From: Chloroflexota bacterium
GTDB taxonomy: Bacteria > Chloroflexota > Ktedonobacteria > Ktedonobacterales > JADMIN01
Direction of reading: 5' to 3'
NCBI GenBank assembly: GCA_021814145.1
Contig: JAKAIY010000014.1
Location: forward strand, 1 to 41,228
DNA: 41,228 nt
Under the pieces are notes generated by a model that worked only from the letters and a program-made list of their open reading frames with translations, was not told where the DNA came from and made no database searches. Shown piece after piece: positions 7,124 through 15,716 of this stretch. Made by a program: the position numbers and the translations under genes. Each line of letters opens with the position of its first letter. Within the stretch, counting starts at the first letter, position 1.

Positions 7124-9001
7124 GTGAGATCCGGAGCATTCAGACGCGGATGGTCTGCGCTGGCCATCATCTCTTTGTTCGCGCTCATCATAGCTGGAGC
7201 GGCGCTCGCGGTCACCATCAACAAAGCGCACGCGGCGCCAGTGACCGGCGCCGCCTTCACCACGGTCAACGAGACCGTTGACGGAAGTGGCCACTGCCTG
7301 AACGGAAACCCCTCCGTCAACTGCAACATCTACGATGGCAAGGATTATGTGTGGCTGAATGGCGGGCCGGTCGCGGCGAGCCTCGGGGATGGCAAATATT
7401 TCTTCGCTGTGCTGGATCCGGGTTCGCAGGCCAACCCAAATGACGGCGCGACCGGCAACCTGAGCGACACCACCGCCACGAGCTCCACCGATCTGGGCTC
7501 AGGAGACCTCTACACCAACCGCACGTTCACGATCTCGGGCGGGACGATCAGCTACTCAGGCTCGCACGACTTCAATAGCAACAAGATCCGGCTCATGCCG
7601 TACGATGATACGTCAAACCCCGGCGGCGTCTATATTCTGGCGATCTGCTCGCTGGCGAACGGTTATCCTGTCACGCCCAGCGCCTGTAAGTACGACGCGT
7701 TCAAGGTCCAGACAGGTGAGGTTCAGCAGGGTTTGCCGCTGGACATCACCAAGGACGCTAATGGGGCCTACACGAACACGTACACCTGGAGCATTCAAAA
7801 GGACGTAGACAAGACGCTCGTCAAGCAGGTCGGCGGGAACGCGACGTTCAACTACACTGTGACAGTGACCCACGATGGCGGGACGATCAGTGATGTGAAG
7901 GTCAGCGGGACCATCCAGGTTTACAACTCGAACACCGACAGCAGTAACAACACGGTCGGAGTCGCGATAACTGGTGTGACGGATACGCTGTCCAATGGCG
8001 TAGTCTGCGCCGTCACGAATGGCGGGAGCCAGACGCTCACCCAGTTCACGACAGACTTCCCGTACACCTGCGACCTCTCGGCCCTGCCGCAAGGCCAGCT
8101 TGACAACACTGCCACAGTGACCTGGCCGCAGCAAACCCTCAGCGGAGGCGCCTCGCTGGCCGCTGGCTCGGCGGATTTCACGTTCTCCAATATCGTCTTC
8201 ACGCCGACCCTGGTGGACAACTGCGTGACGGTGACGGACACCTTCAACGGAACGATGACAACGCTCGGCGCGCCATGTGTGGGTGACGCGAATCCAACAG
8301 TCTACACCTATTCACACACTGTTCCGGTCCCGCAGTATGACTGTGTAACCTACGACAACACGGCGACCTTCACCACCAACACCACTGGGACCACAGGGTC
8401 CGCGAGCCAGTCGGTCACTGTGTGTGGCCCAGCGCGCACCGGCGCGCTGACGATGGGCTTCTGGCAGAATAAGAACGGCCAGGGGATCATCAAAGCGACG
8501 GGGAGCACTGCTGGTGTCTGCAACCTGACGACCTGGCTACGGCTGTACACGCCCTACCAGGATCTCAGCGGCACGACCTGCGCCGATGCGGCGACCTATG
8601 TCTATAACGTCATCAAGGCCGCCAATGCGGGTGGCGCGACGATGAACGCGATGCTCAAGGCGCAGATGCTGGCGACGGCGCTGGATGTGTACTACAGCGA
8701 TCCTGCGCTCGGCGGGAACCAGATCAATGCGCCCGCGCCAATCAGCGGTGTCAAGATAGATCTGACGATGATCTGCGCGCCGATCCAGAGCTCGGGCGGC
8801 ACGGTGACGTGTGGCGGCTACGAGAATGTCAGCGCGGCCTTCGGCGGCGCGTCCAGCATGACCGTGTCGGACATGTTGGCGTACGCCGCAAGCCAGTCAA
8901 ACGTCGGTGGCTCGTTCTGGTATGGTCAGGTCAAGGCGACGCAGGGCCTGGCGAAGGATGCGTTCGACGCGATCAACAACCAGGTAGCGTTCAGCGCATA
9001 A
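7124..9001 (+). CDS. large secreted protein with DUF11-like beta domains
   Basis: 625 residues starting at GTG 7124, with GGAGGAGA upstream. There is a clear signal peptide (RRGW, hydrophobic core about 11-32, cleavage near AHA-A at 37-38). The mature protein is rich in Thr, Ser, Asn and Gly. Residues of about 200-440 look like repeated extracellular beta-sandwiches (TVTHDGGTISDVKVSGTI; DFTFSNIVFTPTLVDNCVTV), with paired cysteines suggesting disulfides. The C-terminal 180 residues (from TGALTMGFWQNKNGQ) are a helical domain with four more cysteines, a type seen after DUF11 repeats in actinobacterial and chloroflexal surface proteins. No LPXTG motif or C-terminal transmembrane anchor is present, so the protein is probably released or wall-associated. 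Function unknown; a role in cell surface or spore coat is only a guess. A strong terminator follows. Confidence 0.85.
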   Translation: MRSGAFRRGWSALAIISLFALIIAGAALAVTINKAHAAPVTGAAFTTVNETVDGSGHCLNGNPSVNCNIYDGKDYVWLNGGPVAASLGDGKYFFAVLDPGSQANPNDGATGNLSDTTATSSTDLGSGDLYTNRTFTISGGTISYSGSHDFNSNKIRLMPYDDTSNPGGVYILAICSLANGYPVTPSACKYDAFKVQTGEVQQGLPLDITKDANGAYTNTYTWSIQKDVDKTLVKQVGGNATFNYTVTVTHDGGTISDVKVSGTIQVYNSNTDSSNNTVGVAITGVTDTLSNGVVCAVTNGGSQTLTQFTTDFPYTCDLSALPQGQLDNTATVTWPQQTLSGGASLAAGSADFTFSNIVFTPTLVDNCVTVTDTFNGTMTTLGAPCVGDANPTVYTYSHTVPVPQYDCVTYDNTATFTTNTTGTTGSASQSVTVCGPARTGALTMGFWQNKNGQGIIKATGSTAGVCNLTTWLRLYTPYQDLSGTTCADAATYVYNVIKAANAGGATMNAMLKAQMLATALDVYYSDPALGGNQINAPAPISGVKIDLTMICAPIQSSGGTVTCGGYENVSAAFGGASSMTVSDMLAYAASQSNVGGSFWYGQVKATQGLAKDAFDAINNQVAFSA

Positions 9002-9032
9002 CAGTCCGGCGCGCTCATAGCGCCCAATAGCA

Positions 9033-9085
9033 AGCCCGCGCGGCAGGCCTCTGAACGTTGAAGCTTGCCGCGTGGGCTCATTTTG
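9033..9085 (+). terminator. rho-independent terminator after the secreted protein gene
   Basis: AGCCCGCGCGGCA (9033-9045) pairs with TGCCGCGTGGGCT (9066-9078), one mismatch in 13, and is followed by CATTTTG. It starts 32 bases after the stop codon at 9001. Confidence 0.8.
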
Positions 9086-9410
9086 TATGAGCGTCTCTCC
9101 CCTCCCTGCAAGAAGCGCGGCCCTGCGGCCGCCTTGATAGAAGGCGTTGACGCCCCGACAGGGTGGCGCCAACGTCGCCGCTATGAAGCAAGCTGATGAA
9201 ACAGGCTCCGCGCGAGGGTGTCCATGTCTCTGAGAAGTCGCGCGCGTGGCGCCATCGGGCGCCACAATATGCTGGCATGCCCATCTGAAGCGAAGTAGTC
9301 AGGCGAGCGAACTGGAACTTTGCGCCCCGCGTCTCCGTCGAAGAACAAGGAAAGGAAGTGAGACGCGATGCGACGACTCCTCATGCCCCGTCGCCCGCTG
9401 GCGCGCGGCG
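9086..9410. other. intergenic region, nothing recognised
   Basis: About 320 bases between the terminator and the next small frame. Frames here have no family motif and no good ribosome binding site. The frame of the following small protein is open from 9246, but the extra residues are low-complexity and basic. Confidence 0.35.
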
Positions 9411-9641
9411 ATGACGGAGAAGCCGGACGGAGCGCTTGCCGATAGCTATATCGCCCGCTGGCAGGGGGTCGGGTGTTCCTATGGGACCATCACCTTCGCG
9501 ATGTACACCTTCACCTGGCATGGAGCGCCGGTCGAGGTCGTCTCACCCGCGCCAGGCTGCGCCGGGGGCGGGTATCAGGTGTCGAGCGGCGGGATACCGG
9601 ACTGGAACGTCTATCTCATTAATCCGCTGCCACAGCCATAA
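9411..9641 (+). CDS. small hypothetical protein, possibly a gene fragment
   Basis: 76 residues from ATG 9411 to TAA 9641. The C-terminal part (YGTITFAMYTFTWHGAPVEV and IPDWNVYLIN) has the alternating pattern of a beta-sheet protein and looks like real coding sequence rather than a shadow. The upstream part lacks a clear ribosome binding site and the frame extends to 9246. It may be the surviving C-terminus of a longer secreted protein. Its last 23 bases overlap the end of the convergent gene on the other strand. No family was recognised. Confidence 0.4.
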   Translation: MTEKPDGALADSYIARWQGVGCSYGTITFAMYTFTWHGAPVEVVSPAPGCAGGGYQVSSGGIPDWNVYLINPLPQP

Positions 9642-11793
9642 GCGCGAGCCTGGAATGTCCCTCGTCCGCCTTGCCCCAGACGACGTGGACGCCATGCGAC
9701 GCGCCCAGCGCGCTCCCCGTATCAAACGCCCGCGCCTGGATCAGGCCCACCGCCCCAACCGCCAGCAGGAGCGCCACCGCGACGCCACGCCGCAGCGCGC
9801 CCAATCTCTCCTCAGAGTCCCAGAGGGTCGCGAACGCGGCGCCCACCAGCGGCAGACCGAACAGCAAGCCAAACACGATATGCCGCTCCGCGTCCACCGT
9901 GCTGTTCGCCAGCGCGAGCGCCACCGGCCACACCAGCATCCCGGCGACCAGTGTCACCGCCAGCCGCCCCCGCTCGCGCGCCGCGATCCACCCGGCGATG
10001 ACCATCACCCACGCCAGGGCGCCAATCGCCAGAATCCGCATGCCGGCGGCGCTCACGGAAACGCTCAGCGACAGGCCCGCGCGTGACCGGCCCGGAAGGA
10101 GCGCGAGCGCGCTCTCAGGCGCCGGGAAGACGCGGCTCGTGACAATCGCCGCGACGATCATGCCCGTGATGAGTAATCCCGTAGCGGTGGAGCGCCCGCG
10201 CAGCGCCAGCGCCACCCCAAGCAGCGGTATGAGACAGAGAGCCGCGGAAAACTGGGCGATCACGGCCACGGCGCCCGCGCACGCCGCGACGATCAGCCAT
10301 TCACGCTGGCGGGCAGCTGACGCCTGGGTGATCGCCCAGAAGCTCACCGCCACGCCCACCAGCGCCAGCTGGTCGGGGACCGCGAGGTGGGCGAAATAGA
10401 TCACTGGCCCGCTGAGCGCGAAGATGATCGCGGTGAAGATGCCCGCCACCGGGCCGAAGAGGTTTTTCGCCGCGCCCGCGCTCGCCAGCCCCGCGAGCGT
10501 CGTGCAGATGATGGCGATCACCCGGACGCCGATCAGGCCGCCGATCAGATAGCTCGCGCTCGTCATGGCGGGCCAGAGCGATACGCCCGTGAGATGGCTG
10601 AGCGCATTGTACGTGGACGACAGGGCGCCTCCCCGCAGAACCCGCGCGCCCTGCGTGATGGCGTCGGTCTCATCCGGCAGGGGGCTCGCCTGCCAGAAGA
10701 ACGTGAGCAGCGCTATCTGCGCGAGCGCGAAGAGCGCCATGATCGCGACGATGGGCTGCGAAACCAGCGCCAGCGCGCGGTGGCGCAACGGCGTGGGCTG
10801 GCCCATCCCCACCCGCAGCGCCTCCACCATCCCCAGCGTGTCATCGCTCGCATTCTCACGCGCGCGCTCGCCAGGCATGCTGGGCGTGTCAGGCGTGATA
10901 GGCTCAGGCAGTTCCATGCCGGGCGAAGATGGCGCCGATCTGAACAGCGACAGCGCCTCGAAGGCCTCCTCCTGCAGCGCCTCTTCGTCCTCGACTGATG
11001 GCGAGGACAGGAACGGCGCGCCCGTCCGCAGGAGCGAATAGTCAGGCCCCATTCCAGGAGTGTTCCTGCGCGCCAGCCGCGCCGTCTCCGCGTCCAGCGC
11101 ATTCTGGCCGTGCGCCAGCCGCGCCGTCTCCGCGTCCAGCGCCTCCGTCCCCCACTCCGGTTGCGCCGCCGTCTCCCGCCCCGGCGGCCTGGGAGTCAGG
11201 TGGGTGGTCGTCTCATCATCCAGCGCCGGGGACCTGGGCCGCAGCCGCGTCGTCTCCACCTCCAGCGCCGGGGGTCTGGGCCGCAGCCGCGTCGTCTCTG
11301 TCTCCAGCGCCGAGAGCCCGGAAGCCAGCCGCGTTGTCTCCGCCTCCGTCATGTGATGTGTGGGAGGAAGCTGGGTGGTCTCGGCCTCCGAGACGGGATG
11401 CGCGGGAGAAAGCAGCGTCGTTTCGGCGTCTGGGAGCGCCGGAAGCTGAATATGCGGGCGCTCCCTCGTCACCGGCATCTGGTCCGTGTCAGCGTTCAGC
11501 ATCGCGCTGAGCCCGCCACGCTCCACATGAGCGGAAGAGGCGGGCGCGTCCGGCTGGGCGTCCGCGCCGCCGGGCCTGTCATCCGCGACGGGCGGCTTCG
11601 AAGCGGGAACCGGCGGGAGGGGCGGGAAGATGGGCGAAAGCGTGTCACTATCCGCGCCGCCGGGCGCTCTCGCGCTGGCGGCTGGCGTCGGGGAACCGGG
11701 CGTGGGCGCCTCTGGAGACGGCTCATCCTGTGAGGCGGGCCATTCTGAGGAAAAGCGTGTGTCCGCTGGCTGGTCTTCCGGTGTCTCGCCCAT
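9619..11793 (-). CDS. GT-C-like membrane protein with N-terminal Glu-Thr-Thr repeat region
   Basis: 724 residues from ATG 11793. Residues 1-120 are Pro/Ala/Asp-rich and disordered. Residues 122-240 contain nine copies of a 14-residue repeat centred on [DEV]-E-T-[TA]-x-L (Glu at 124, 138, 152, 166, 180, 194, about 207, 222, 236). Residues 245-335 are acidic and polar. From about 341 there are 10-12 transmembrane helices. The loop after the first helix carries PDETDAITQGARVLRGG, like the acidic loop of GT-C enzymes (PMT/ArnT type) that transfer sugars from lipid carriers. The other half of a normal GT-C protein, the soluble C-terminal domain, is absent. The N-terminus probably faces the cytoplasm. 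ETT-type motifs are known kinase targets and FHA-binding sites in actinobacterial proteins such as GarA, so a phospho-regulated scaffold is possible (inference). Confidence 0.75.
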   Translation of the reverse strand: MGETPEDQPADTRFSSEWPASQDEPSPEAPTPGSPTPAASARAPGGADSDTLSPIFPPLPPVPASKPPVADDRPGGADAQPDAPASSAHVERGGLSAMLNADTDQMPVTRERPHIQLPALPDAETTLLSPAHPVSEAETTQLPPTHHMTEAETTRLASGLSALETETTRLRPRPPALEVETTRLRPRSPALDDETTTHLTPRPPGRETAAQPEWGTEALDAETARLAHGQNALDAETARLARRNTPGMGPDYSLLRTGAPFLSSPSVEDEEALQEEAFEALSLFRSAPSSPGMELPEPITPDTPSMPGERARENASDDTLGMVEALRVGMGQPTPLRHRALALVSQPIVAIMALFALAQIALLTFFWQASPLPDETDAITQGARVLRGGALSSTYNALSHLTGVSLWPAMTSASYLIGGLIGVRVIAIICTTLAGLASAGAAKNLFGPVAGIFTAIIFALSGPVIYFAHLAVPDQLALVGVAVSFWAITQASAARQREWLIVAACAGAVAVIAQFSAALCLIPLLGVALALRGRSTATGLLITGMIVAAIVTSRVFPAPESALALLPGRSRAGLSLSVSVSAAGMRILAIGALAWVMVIAGWIAARERGRLAVTLVAGMLVWPVALALANSTVDAERHIVFGLLFGLPLVGAAFATLWDSEERLGALRRGVAVALLLAVGAVGLIQARAFDTGSALGASHGVHVVWGKADEGHSRLALMAVAAD
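11064..11440 (-). repeat. 42-bp in-frame minisatellite coding the Glu-Thr-Thr repeats
   Basis: Eight to nine tandem units of 42 bp (14 codons) inside the GT-C-like gene. The plus strand shows the recurring core GCCGCG(T/C)CGTCTCC followed by the TCCAGCGC block; neighbouring units near 11070-11150 and 11230-11300 are nearly identical, while outer units have drifted. The exact codon period means that gain or loss of units keeps the frame. Confidence 0.8.
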
Positions 11794-12147
11794 GTGTGGC
11801 CACCACCCCTGTGTTCTCGCTCAAGAAAGCGCGCCTACAACACCCGGTTAACGGAGATTAACGAGAATTCGACATAAATGATGCGTGCGGCGCGCGTCAT
11901 CCCCCCAAATTGAGCGGGCCATCGTGACGGGGAAGGCTGTTCAGGGCGCGCCAGGCGCGTGAATGGGAAAATCCACCGGAAATATTCAAGCTATACAGCA
12001 ATTATAGCAGATTCACTTGAATGCGTGGCGCGCCCGCATGAATCTGTGACTGGGAGCCGCGCTCCTTACACTAGATGCCAGCGGCGACCCGATCACCGTG
12101 TCGTTACTGTTTTCTATGGAACAAATATGCTATAGAAAGGTGAGGAA
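11794..12147. promoter_or_regulatory. AT-rich intergenic region with two inverted repeats
   Basis: Between divergent genes. One structure is ATTCAAG-CTATA (11984-11995), loop CAGCAAT, TATAG (12003-12007) and CTTGAAT (12016-12022): an outer and an inner stem with an 8-base bulge on one side. The second is TTTCTAT (12111-12117) and ATAGAAA (12132-12138), 14 bases apart, directly in front of a small reading frame with a good ribosome binding site. Both are unusual for this GC-rich window and are plausible operators or leader structures. No consensus promoter could be fixed with confidence. Confidence 0.4.
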
Positions 12148-12222
12148 ATGGCGTTGAGCGCCACCAGCCACGCGCTTTTTCTCTGGACGCCCAGGAAGCG
12201 GCGCCAGAAGCGCTACAGTTGA
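12148..12222 (+). CDS. possible 24-residue leader peptide upstream of the histidine kinase
   Basis: ATG 12148 to TGA 12222, preceded by AAAGGTGAGGA, the best Shine-Dalgarno in the intergenic region. It codes 24 residues that become strongly basic (PRKRRQKRYS at the end). It stops 81 bases before the kinase start. It could be a regulatory upstream frame or chance. The inverted repeat TTTCTAT/ATAGAAA lies immediately upstream. Confidence 0.3.
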   Translation: MALSATSHALFLWTPRKRRQKRYS

Positions 12223-12303
12223 CACTGGCGCGCTCCATTGTACGCGAAGCGTCTCACCCCGTGTTCCGGCAGTGCAGGCGCGCCTGGGGGAGGGGGGCGA
12301 CCG

Positions 12304-13854
12304 ATGTCCGCGCGAGACTCATGGCTGCGCAAATCAGGCTTCGCGATTGGGGTGGGCGCTCTGGCGCTCGTCCTGCTCGTCAGCGCCCTCGCCACCTACG
12401 CCGCTGGCGCCGCCGCGCTGCGCCAGCGAAGCCAGGTTGACGCCACCCGCGCCTCACTCACGGCCGTCGTGAGCCTCCGCGCCGCGGTGGCGGAGGCGGA
12501 AGCTGGCGCGGATGACTACGTCCTCTCAGGCGGCGTAACGGGCGTGACCCTGTACCAGTCCGCGCGGACGCAGGTCAGCGACGACGCGAGTCAAATCACC
12601 GCGCCCCCGGGCGTGGAGGCGCGTGTTAACGCGGATGTCGCGCAGGTCAGGCGGCTTGCGCCCGTGTTCCTGGCTGATCTGCAAAGCGTCATGGCTCTGG
12701 AGCGGGCCGGGCGAACAGCGGAGGCGACGCGGCAGCTAGGCGCTGGACCCGTGGAGCGGGACGCGCGCTCGCTGCTCAGCGCCATCACACAGATCCAGGC
12801 TATCGAGAATAGCCTGTTGCTCGGCCAGGTCACCTCCGCTGAGGAGGCGCAGCGCCTCGTCACGATCATCGCCGTGATCTCCGCGCTCCTGGATATCGGC
12901 TCGCTCGTCGCGCTCGTGTTCGTGCTCAGGCGCACATCACTGTTGCGCGAGCAGTACGCTGGGGAGCGCGCCCGCGCCGAGGAACAGACGCGCATCATGG
13001 CGCTGGAGGAGACAAACCGCCGGATGAAGGATTTTCTGGGCATCGCCAGCCACGAGCTGCGGACGCCGCTCACCTCCCTCAAGATCGGCCTGCGACTCAC
13101 CGAGCGGGAGATCCGGCGGCTCTCTGAGGAGGCGCGCGCGCGTGGGACGGACGCCGGCCTGGAGGCCGCGTGGGCGCCGCTGGATCGCGCGATCGCCGCG
13201 ACAGCCCAGCTGGAACGGCTGGCGGCGGACCTCGTAGACGCCGCGCGCATCGAGGCGGGGACGCTGGGGCTGCGTCAGACAGCCCTCGACCTTGAGCCGC
13301 TCCTCGCGGACTGCGTCGAGGAGCAGCGCCTCTATCATCCCGGACGGGTCATCACCCTCTCCGCGCCAGACAGAGCGATCATCGCCCTGGCTGATGACGA
13401 CCGCATCCGGCAAGTCGTCACCAATTACCTGACCAACGCCATCAAGTTCTCCGACGAGAAGCGTCCCGTCAAGGTCCGGCTGAGCGCGGACGCGCGGGAG
13501 GCGATGGTCCGCGTGCGGGATGAGGGGCCGGGGATTTCACCCGAGGAGGTGGGCCACATCTGGGACCAGTTCTACCGCGCGCCGGGAATCATGCACAGGA
13601 CTGGCTCAAGCGAGGGCTTCGGCCTGGGGCTGTATATCTGCAAGAGCATCATCGAGCAGCATGGCGGCAAGGTCGGCGTGGAGAGCGTAGTGGGGCAAGG
13701 CTCCACGTTCTGGTTCACGCTCCCGCTCGCCGTCATTCCAGAGGCCCAGCCGGCGTCTCCAGAAGCCCAGCCGGCGTCTTCAGCCGGATTAGGTGGCCTG
13801 GGCGGCGGAGACATGGTTCGCCAGCGCGCCGATCCGCCCGCGGAGTCGCCCTGA
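12304..13854 (+). CDS. sensor histidine kinase with CHASE3-like input domain, orphan
   Basis: 516 residues from ATG 12304, preceded by a GGGGGAGGGG run; the frame opens further upstream at TTG 12238, but without a ribosome binding site. Order: transmembrane helix 12-34; extracytoplasmic helical domain about 35-180 of the CHASE3 type (acidic AEAEAGADDYVLSG); second helix 186-209; coiled linker; HisKA with phospho-acceptor His250 in SHELRTPLTSL; HATPase_c with N-box NYLTNAIKFS (374-383), G1 DEGPGIS (406-412), F-box FYR and G2 GFGLGLYI (438-445). All catalytic residues are present. The C-terminal tail has a short duplicated EAQPAS motif. There is no response regulator on either side, so its partner is encoded elsewhere. 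It ends convergently with the oxidoreductase gene. Confidence 0.92.
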   Translation: MSARDSWLRKSGFAIGVGALALVLLVSALATYAAGAAALRQRSQVDATRASLTAVVSLRAAVAEAEAGADDYVLSGGVTGVTLYQSARTQVSDDASQITAPPGVEARVNADVAQVRRLAPVFLADLQSVMALERAGRTAEATRQLGAGPVERDARSLLSAITQIQAIENSLLLGQVTSAEEAQRLVTIIAVISALLDIGSLVALVFVLRRTSLLREQYAGERARAEEQTRIMALEETNRRMKDFLGIASHELRTPLTSLKIGLRLTEREIRRLSEEARARGTDAGLEAAWAPLDRAIAATAQLERLAADLVDAARIEAGTLGLRQTALDLEPLLADCVEEQRLYHPGRVITLSAPDRAIIALADDDRIRQVVTNYLTNAIKFSDEKRPVKVRLSADAREAMVRVRDEGPGISPEEVGHIWDQFYRAPGIMHRTGSSEGFGLGLYICKSIIEQHGGKVGVESVVGQGSTFWFTLPLAVIPEAQPASPEAQPASSAGLGGLGGGDMVRQRADPPAESP

Positions 13855-13878
13855 CGCCAGTCTGTCGGGGCGCCGCGC

Positions 13879-15117
13879 TCAGCGCACCTCGAACAGCGAC
13901 TCCCGCTCGCTCACCGTGCGATACGCGGCCCCGGCCCGGATCAGCTCGACCACCTTCTTGCGTCCCTTGGGGCTGCCCAGAAACACGGCGCCAACGAGTT
14001 TGTTCTCGCGGAAGAAGAAGCGGCGGTAGTCGGTCATGCTCCGCTCGCCAGGCGCCGCCCGCTGGATCGCCTCCACCGCCGGGTCGGTCACCTCGAAGAG
14101 GCCCATCGCGACGATATTGGTATCGAAGATTGGGCTGCTGCGGGTCGGCACGTCCAGGTACGCCTCGCGCCCGCCCGCCATGTTGATAGCGGCCACCCGA
14201 CCATGCGAGAGCGCGTTGTCCCAGGTCCCCAGCGTGCGATGCGCGCCGAGGATCGGGTCATAGAACTCGGCCACATCGCCCGCCGCGAAGACACCGGGAA
14301 CATTCGTCTCCAGGTACTCGTCGGTGATGACGCCCTTGTCGCGCGCGACCGGCGTCTCCCGCAGGAAGGCGTGATTCAGCGTCAGCCCGACGCCCAGCCC
14401 GATCAGGCCGCCCTCATACTCGCGCCCGCTCGTCCCGATCACGCCGCGCGGCGCGCCGTCGCGCACGATGACCTCGCGAATCTCCTCGCCATGCTCCACG
14501 CTGACGCCGTGGCGCGCGACAATCTCATCCACCAGCCTGCCACCCTCCGCGTCCAGCGTGCGCCGCAGCCAGAAGGGGCCGCGCATCAGCCAGGTGACAT
14601 GGACGCCGCGCTTGCTCAGCCCCTCGGTCAGGTCATACGCCATGTAGCTGCCGCCGGTCGTGATGGCCGCCTTGCTCTCCAGCGCGCGCCCGATGATCCG
14701 CTTCGTGTCATCCAGCGTCATGAACGTGTAGATGTGCGGCGTCCCCTCGATTCCCGGCGCGTCCAGCCGGTTTGGCCAGCCGCCGCTCGCCACCAGCAGC
14801 GCGTCATACGCCAGCGGGCCGCCGTGGTCCAGATACACGACCTTCTCGTGGGTGTTCACATGCGTCACATAGGTCTCGCGCAGGAGCGTGATGCGCTGGC
14901 TCTCGTGCCAGGCGAGATCGCGCATCATGACCTTTTGCTCTGGCAGAACGCCGTCGAGCAGCCGCTTCAGTGAGACGCGGTTATAGAGCGGGTACGGCTC
15001 GTTCGTAATGAGCCAGATCTCGCACGAGAGGTCGTTTTTCCGCAGCTCTTGCGCGCAGGTCGTGCCCGCGATGCCGTTGCCGATGATGACGTATCGTTTA
15101 CCTGTATGCGCGGTCAC
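13879..15117 (-). CDS. FAD-dependent pyridine nucleotide-disulfide oxidoreductase family protein
   Basis: 412 residues from GTG 15117, with AGAGGAGAT upstream. The N-terminal FAD site GNGIAGTTCAQEL (13-25), the LVASGGWPN motif (108-116) and the second FAD motif VFAAGDVAEF (277-285) identify the NirB / rubredoxin reductase / NAD(P)H:acceptor oxidoreductase family. The central NAD(P)H site is abnormal: TTGGSYMAYDLTEGL (153-167) where relatives have GGGxxGxExA, so the third glycine and the acidic residue are displaced. Length and the C-terminal domain (SSPIFDTNIVAMG, RRFFFRENKLVGAVFLG) are normal. It may use another donor or accept electrons from a protein. There is no obvious redox partner next to it. 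The 600-base upstream region contains its promoter. Confidence 0.88.
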   Translation of the reverse strand: MTAHTGKRYVIIGNGIAGTTCAQELRKNDLSCEIWLITNEPYPLYNRVSLKRLLDGVLPEQKVMMRDLAWHESQRITLLRETYVTHVNTHEKVVYLDHGGPLAYDALLVASGGWPNRLDAPGIEGTPHIYTFMTLDDTKRIIGRALESKAAITTGGSYMAYDLTEGLSKRGVHVTWLMRGPFWLRRTLDAEGGRLVDEIVARHGVSVEHGEEIREVIVRDGAPRGVIGTSGREYEGGLIGLGVGLTLNHAFLRETPVARDKGVITDEYLETNVPGVFAAGDVAEFYDPILGAHRTLGTWDNALSHGRVAAINMAGGREAYLDVPTRSSPIFDTNIVAMGLFEVTDPAVEAIQRAAPGERSMTDYRRFFFRENKLVGAVFLGSPKGRKKVVELIRAGAAYRTVSERESLFEVR

Positions 15118-15716
15118 CTGTATCTCCTCTACTGTCTGTCGTGGCGTTTCTCGCCCTGGCGGATCCCTGCCTTACGTAACCAGGCGCCGCGCGCCATCAG
15201 GCGAGCGGCGCTCGCGGGAGCGCGTTCCTTGCTCAAAAGCTCCCCAAGCGAGTGTACCTTTCCCGCCCACCCGCCACGCTCACAGTCCGCTCACAGTCCG
15301 CTTGTGGCGCGCCCGCGCCCGCGAGATGGCTGTGAGACGCGCGCCCCACTCCCTGCGCGCTGGAACCGGCGGCCAGCGAGCCGCCGCGGCGTCCCCACCC
15401 GCTCAGGCCATTCGCTGGCAATCACAGATTTGTCTCAATATCCTGAAGACGCGCGGCGCGGAGCCAGCGCCGGGAGCGCCGTCGCCACCGAGGGCGCGCG
15501 AGCATGGTATTCGCGGGCGGGCGCAGGCAGGCGTGGGACGCTGGGGGCGCTGGAAGCTGGCCCATGTCAGGCCGCCGCTTCGCGCGGAAAAAAAGGGCGC
15601 GCGGCTGGGGCGCGGGCGGCTGTGTATAGTATACTTTGGCGCGCGACAGCGCCAGGCGATCACGCCCGCGCCGCGCGCATGCGTGATTCATCACATGGTA
15701 GAAAGCTGGCGTAGCG
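15118..15716. other. divergent intergenic region between oxidoreductase and hemH
   Basis: About 600 bases without a supported gene. It contains an 11-bp tandem repeat CTCACAGTCCG twice (15279-15300), a GC-rich inverted repeat near 15180-15210 (GCGCCGC/GCGGCGC) in the leader of the oxidoreductase gene, and a TA-rich box near 15624-15635 upstream of hemH. The rest is GC-rich with no motif that I recognise. Confidence 0.4.
15624..15635 (+). promoter_or_regulatory. putative -10 box / palindrome upstream of hemH
   Basis: GTATAGTATAC is a perfect 11-bp palindrome and contains TATAGT and TATACT, each one mismatch from the -10 consensus. There is no good -35 hexamer 16-18 bases upstream. The hemH start lies 82 bases downstream. 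Either a weak promoter or an operator. Confidence 0.35.
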
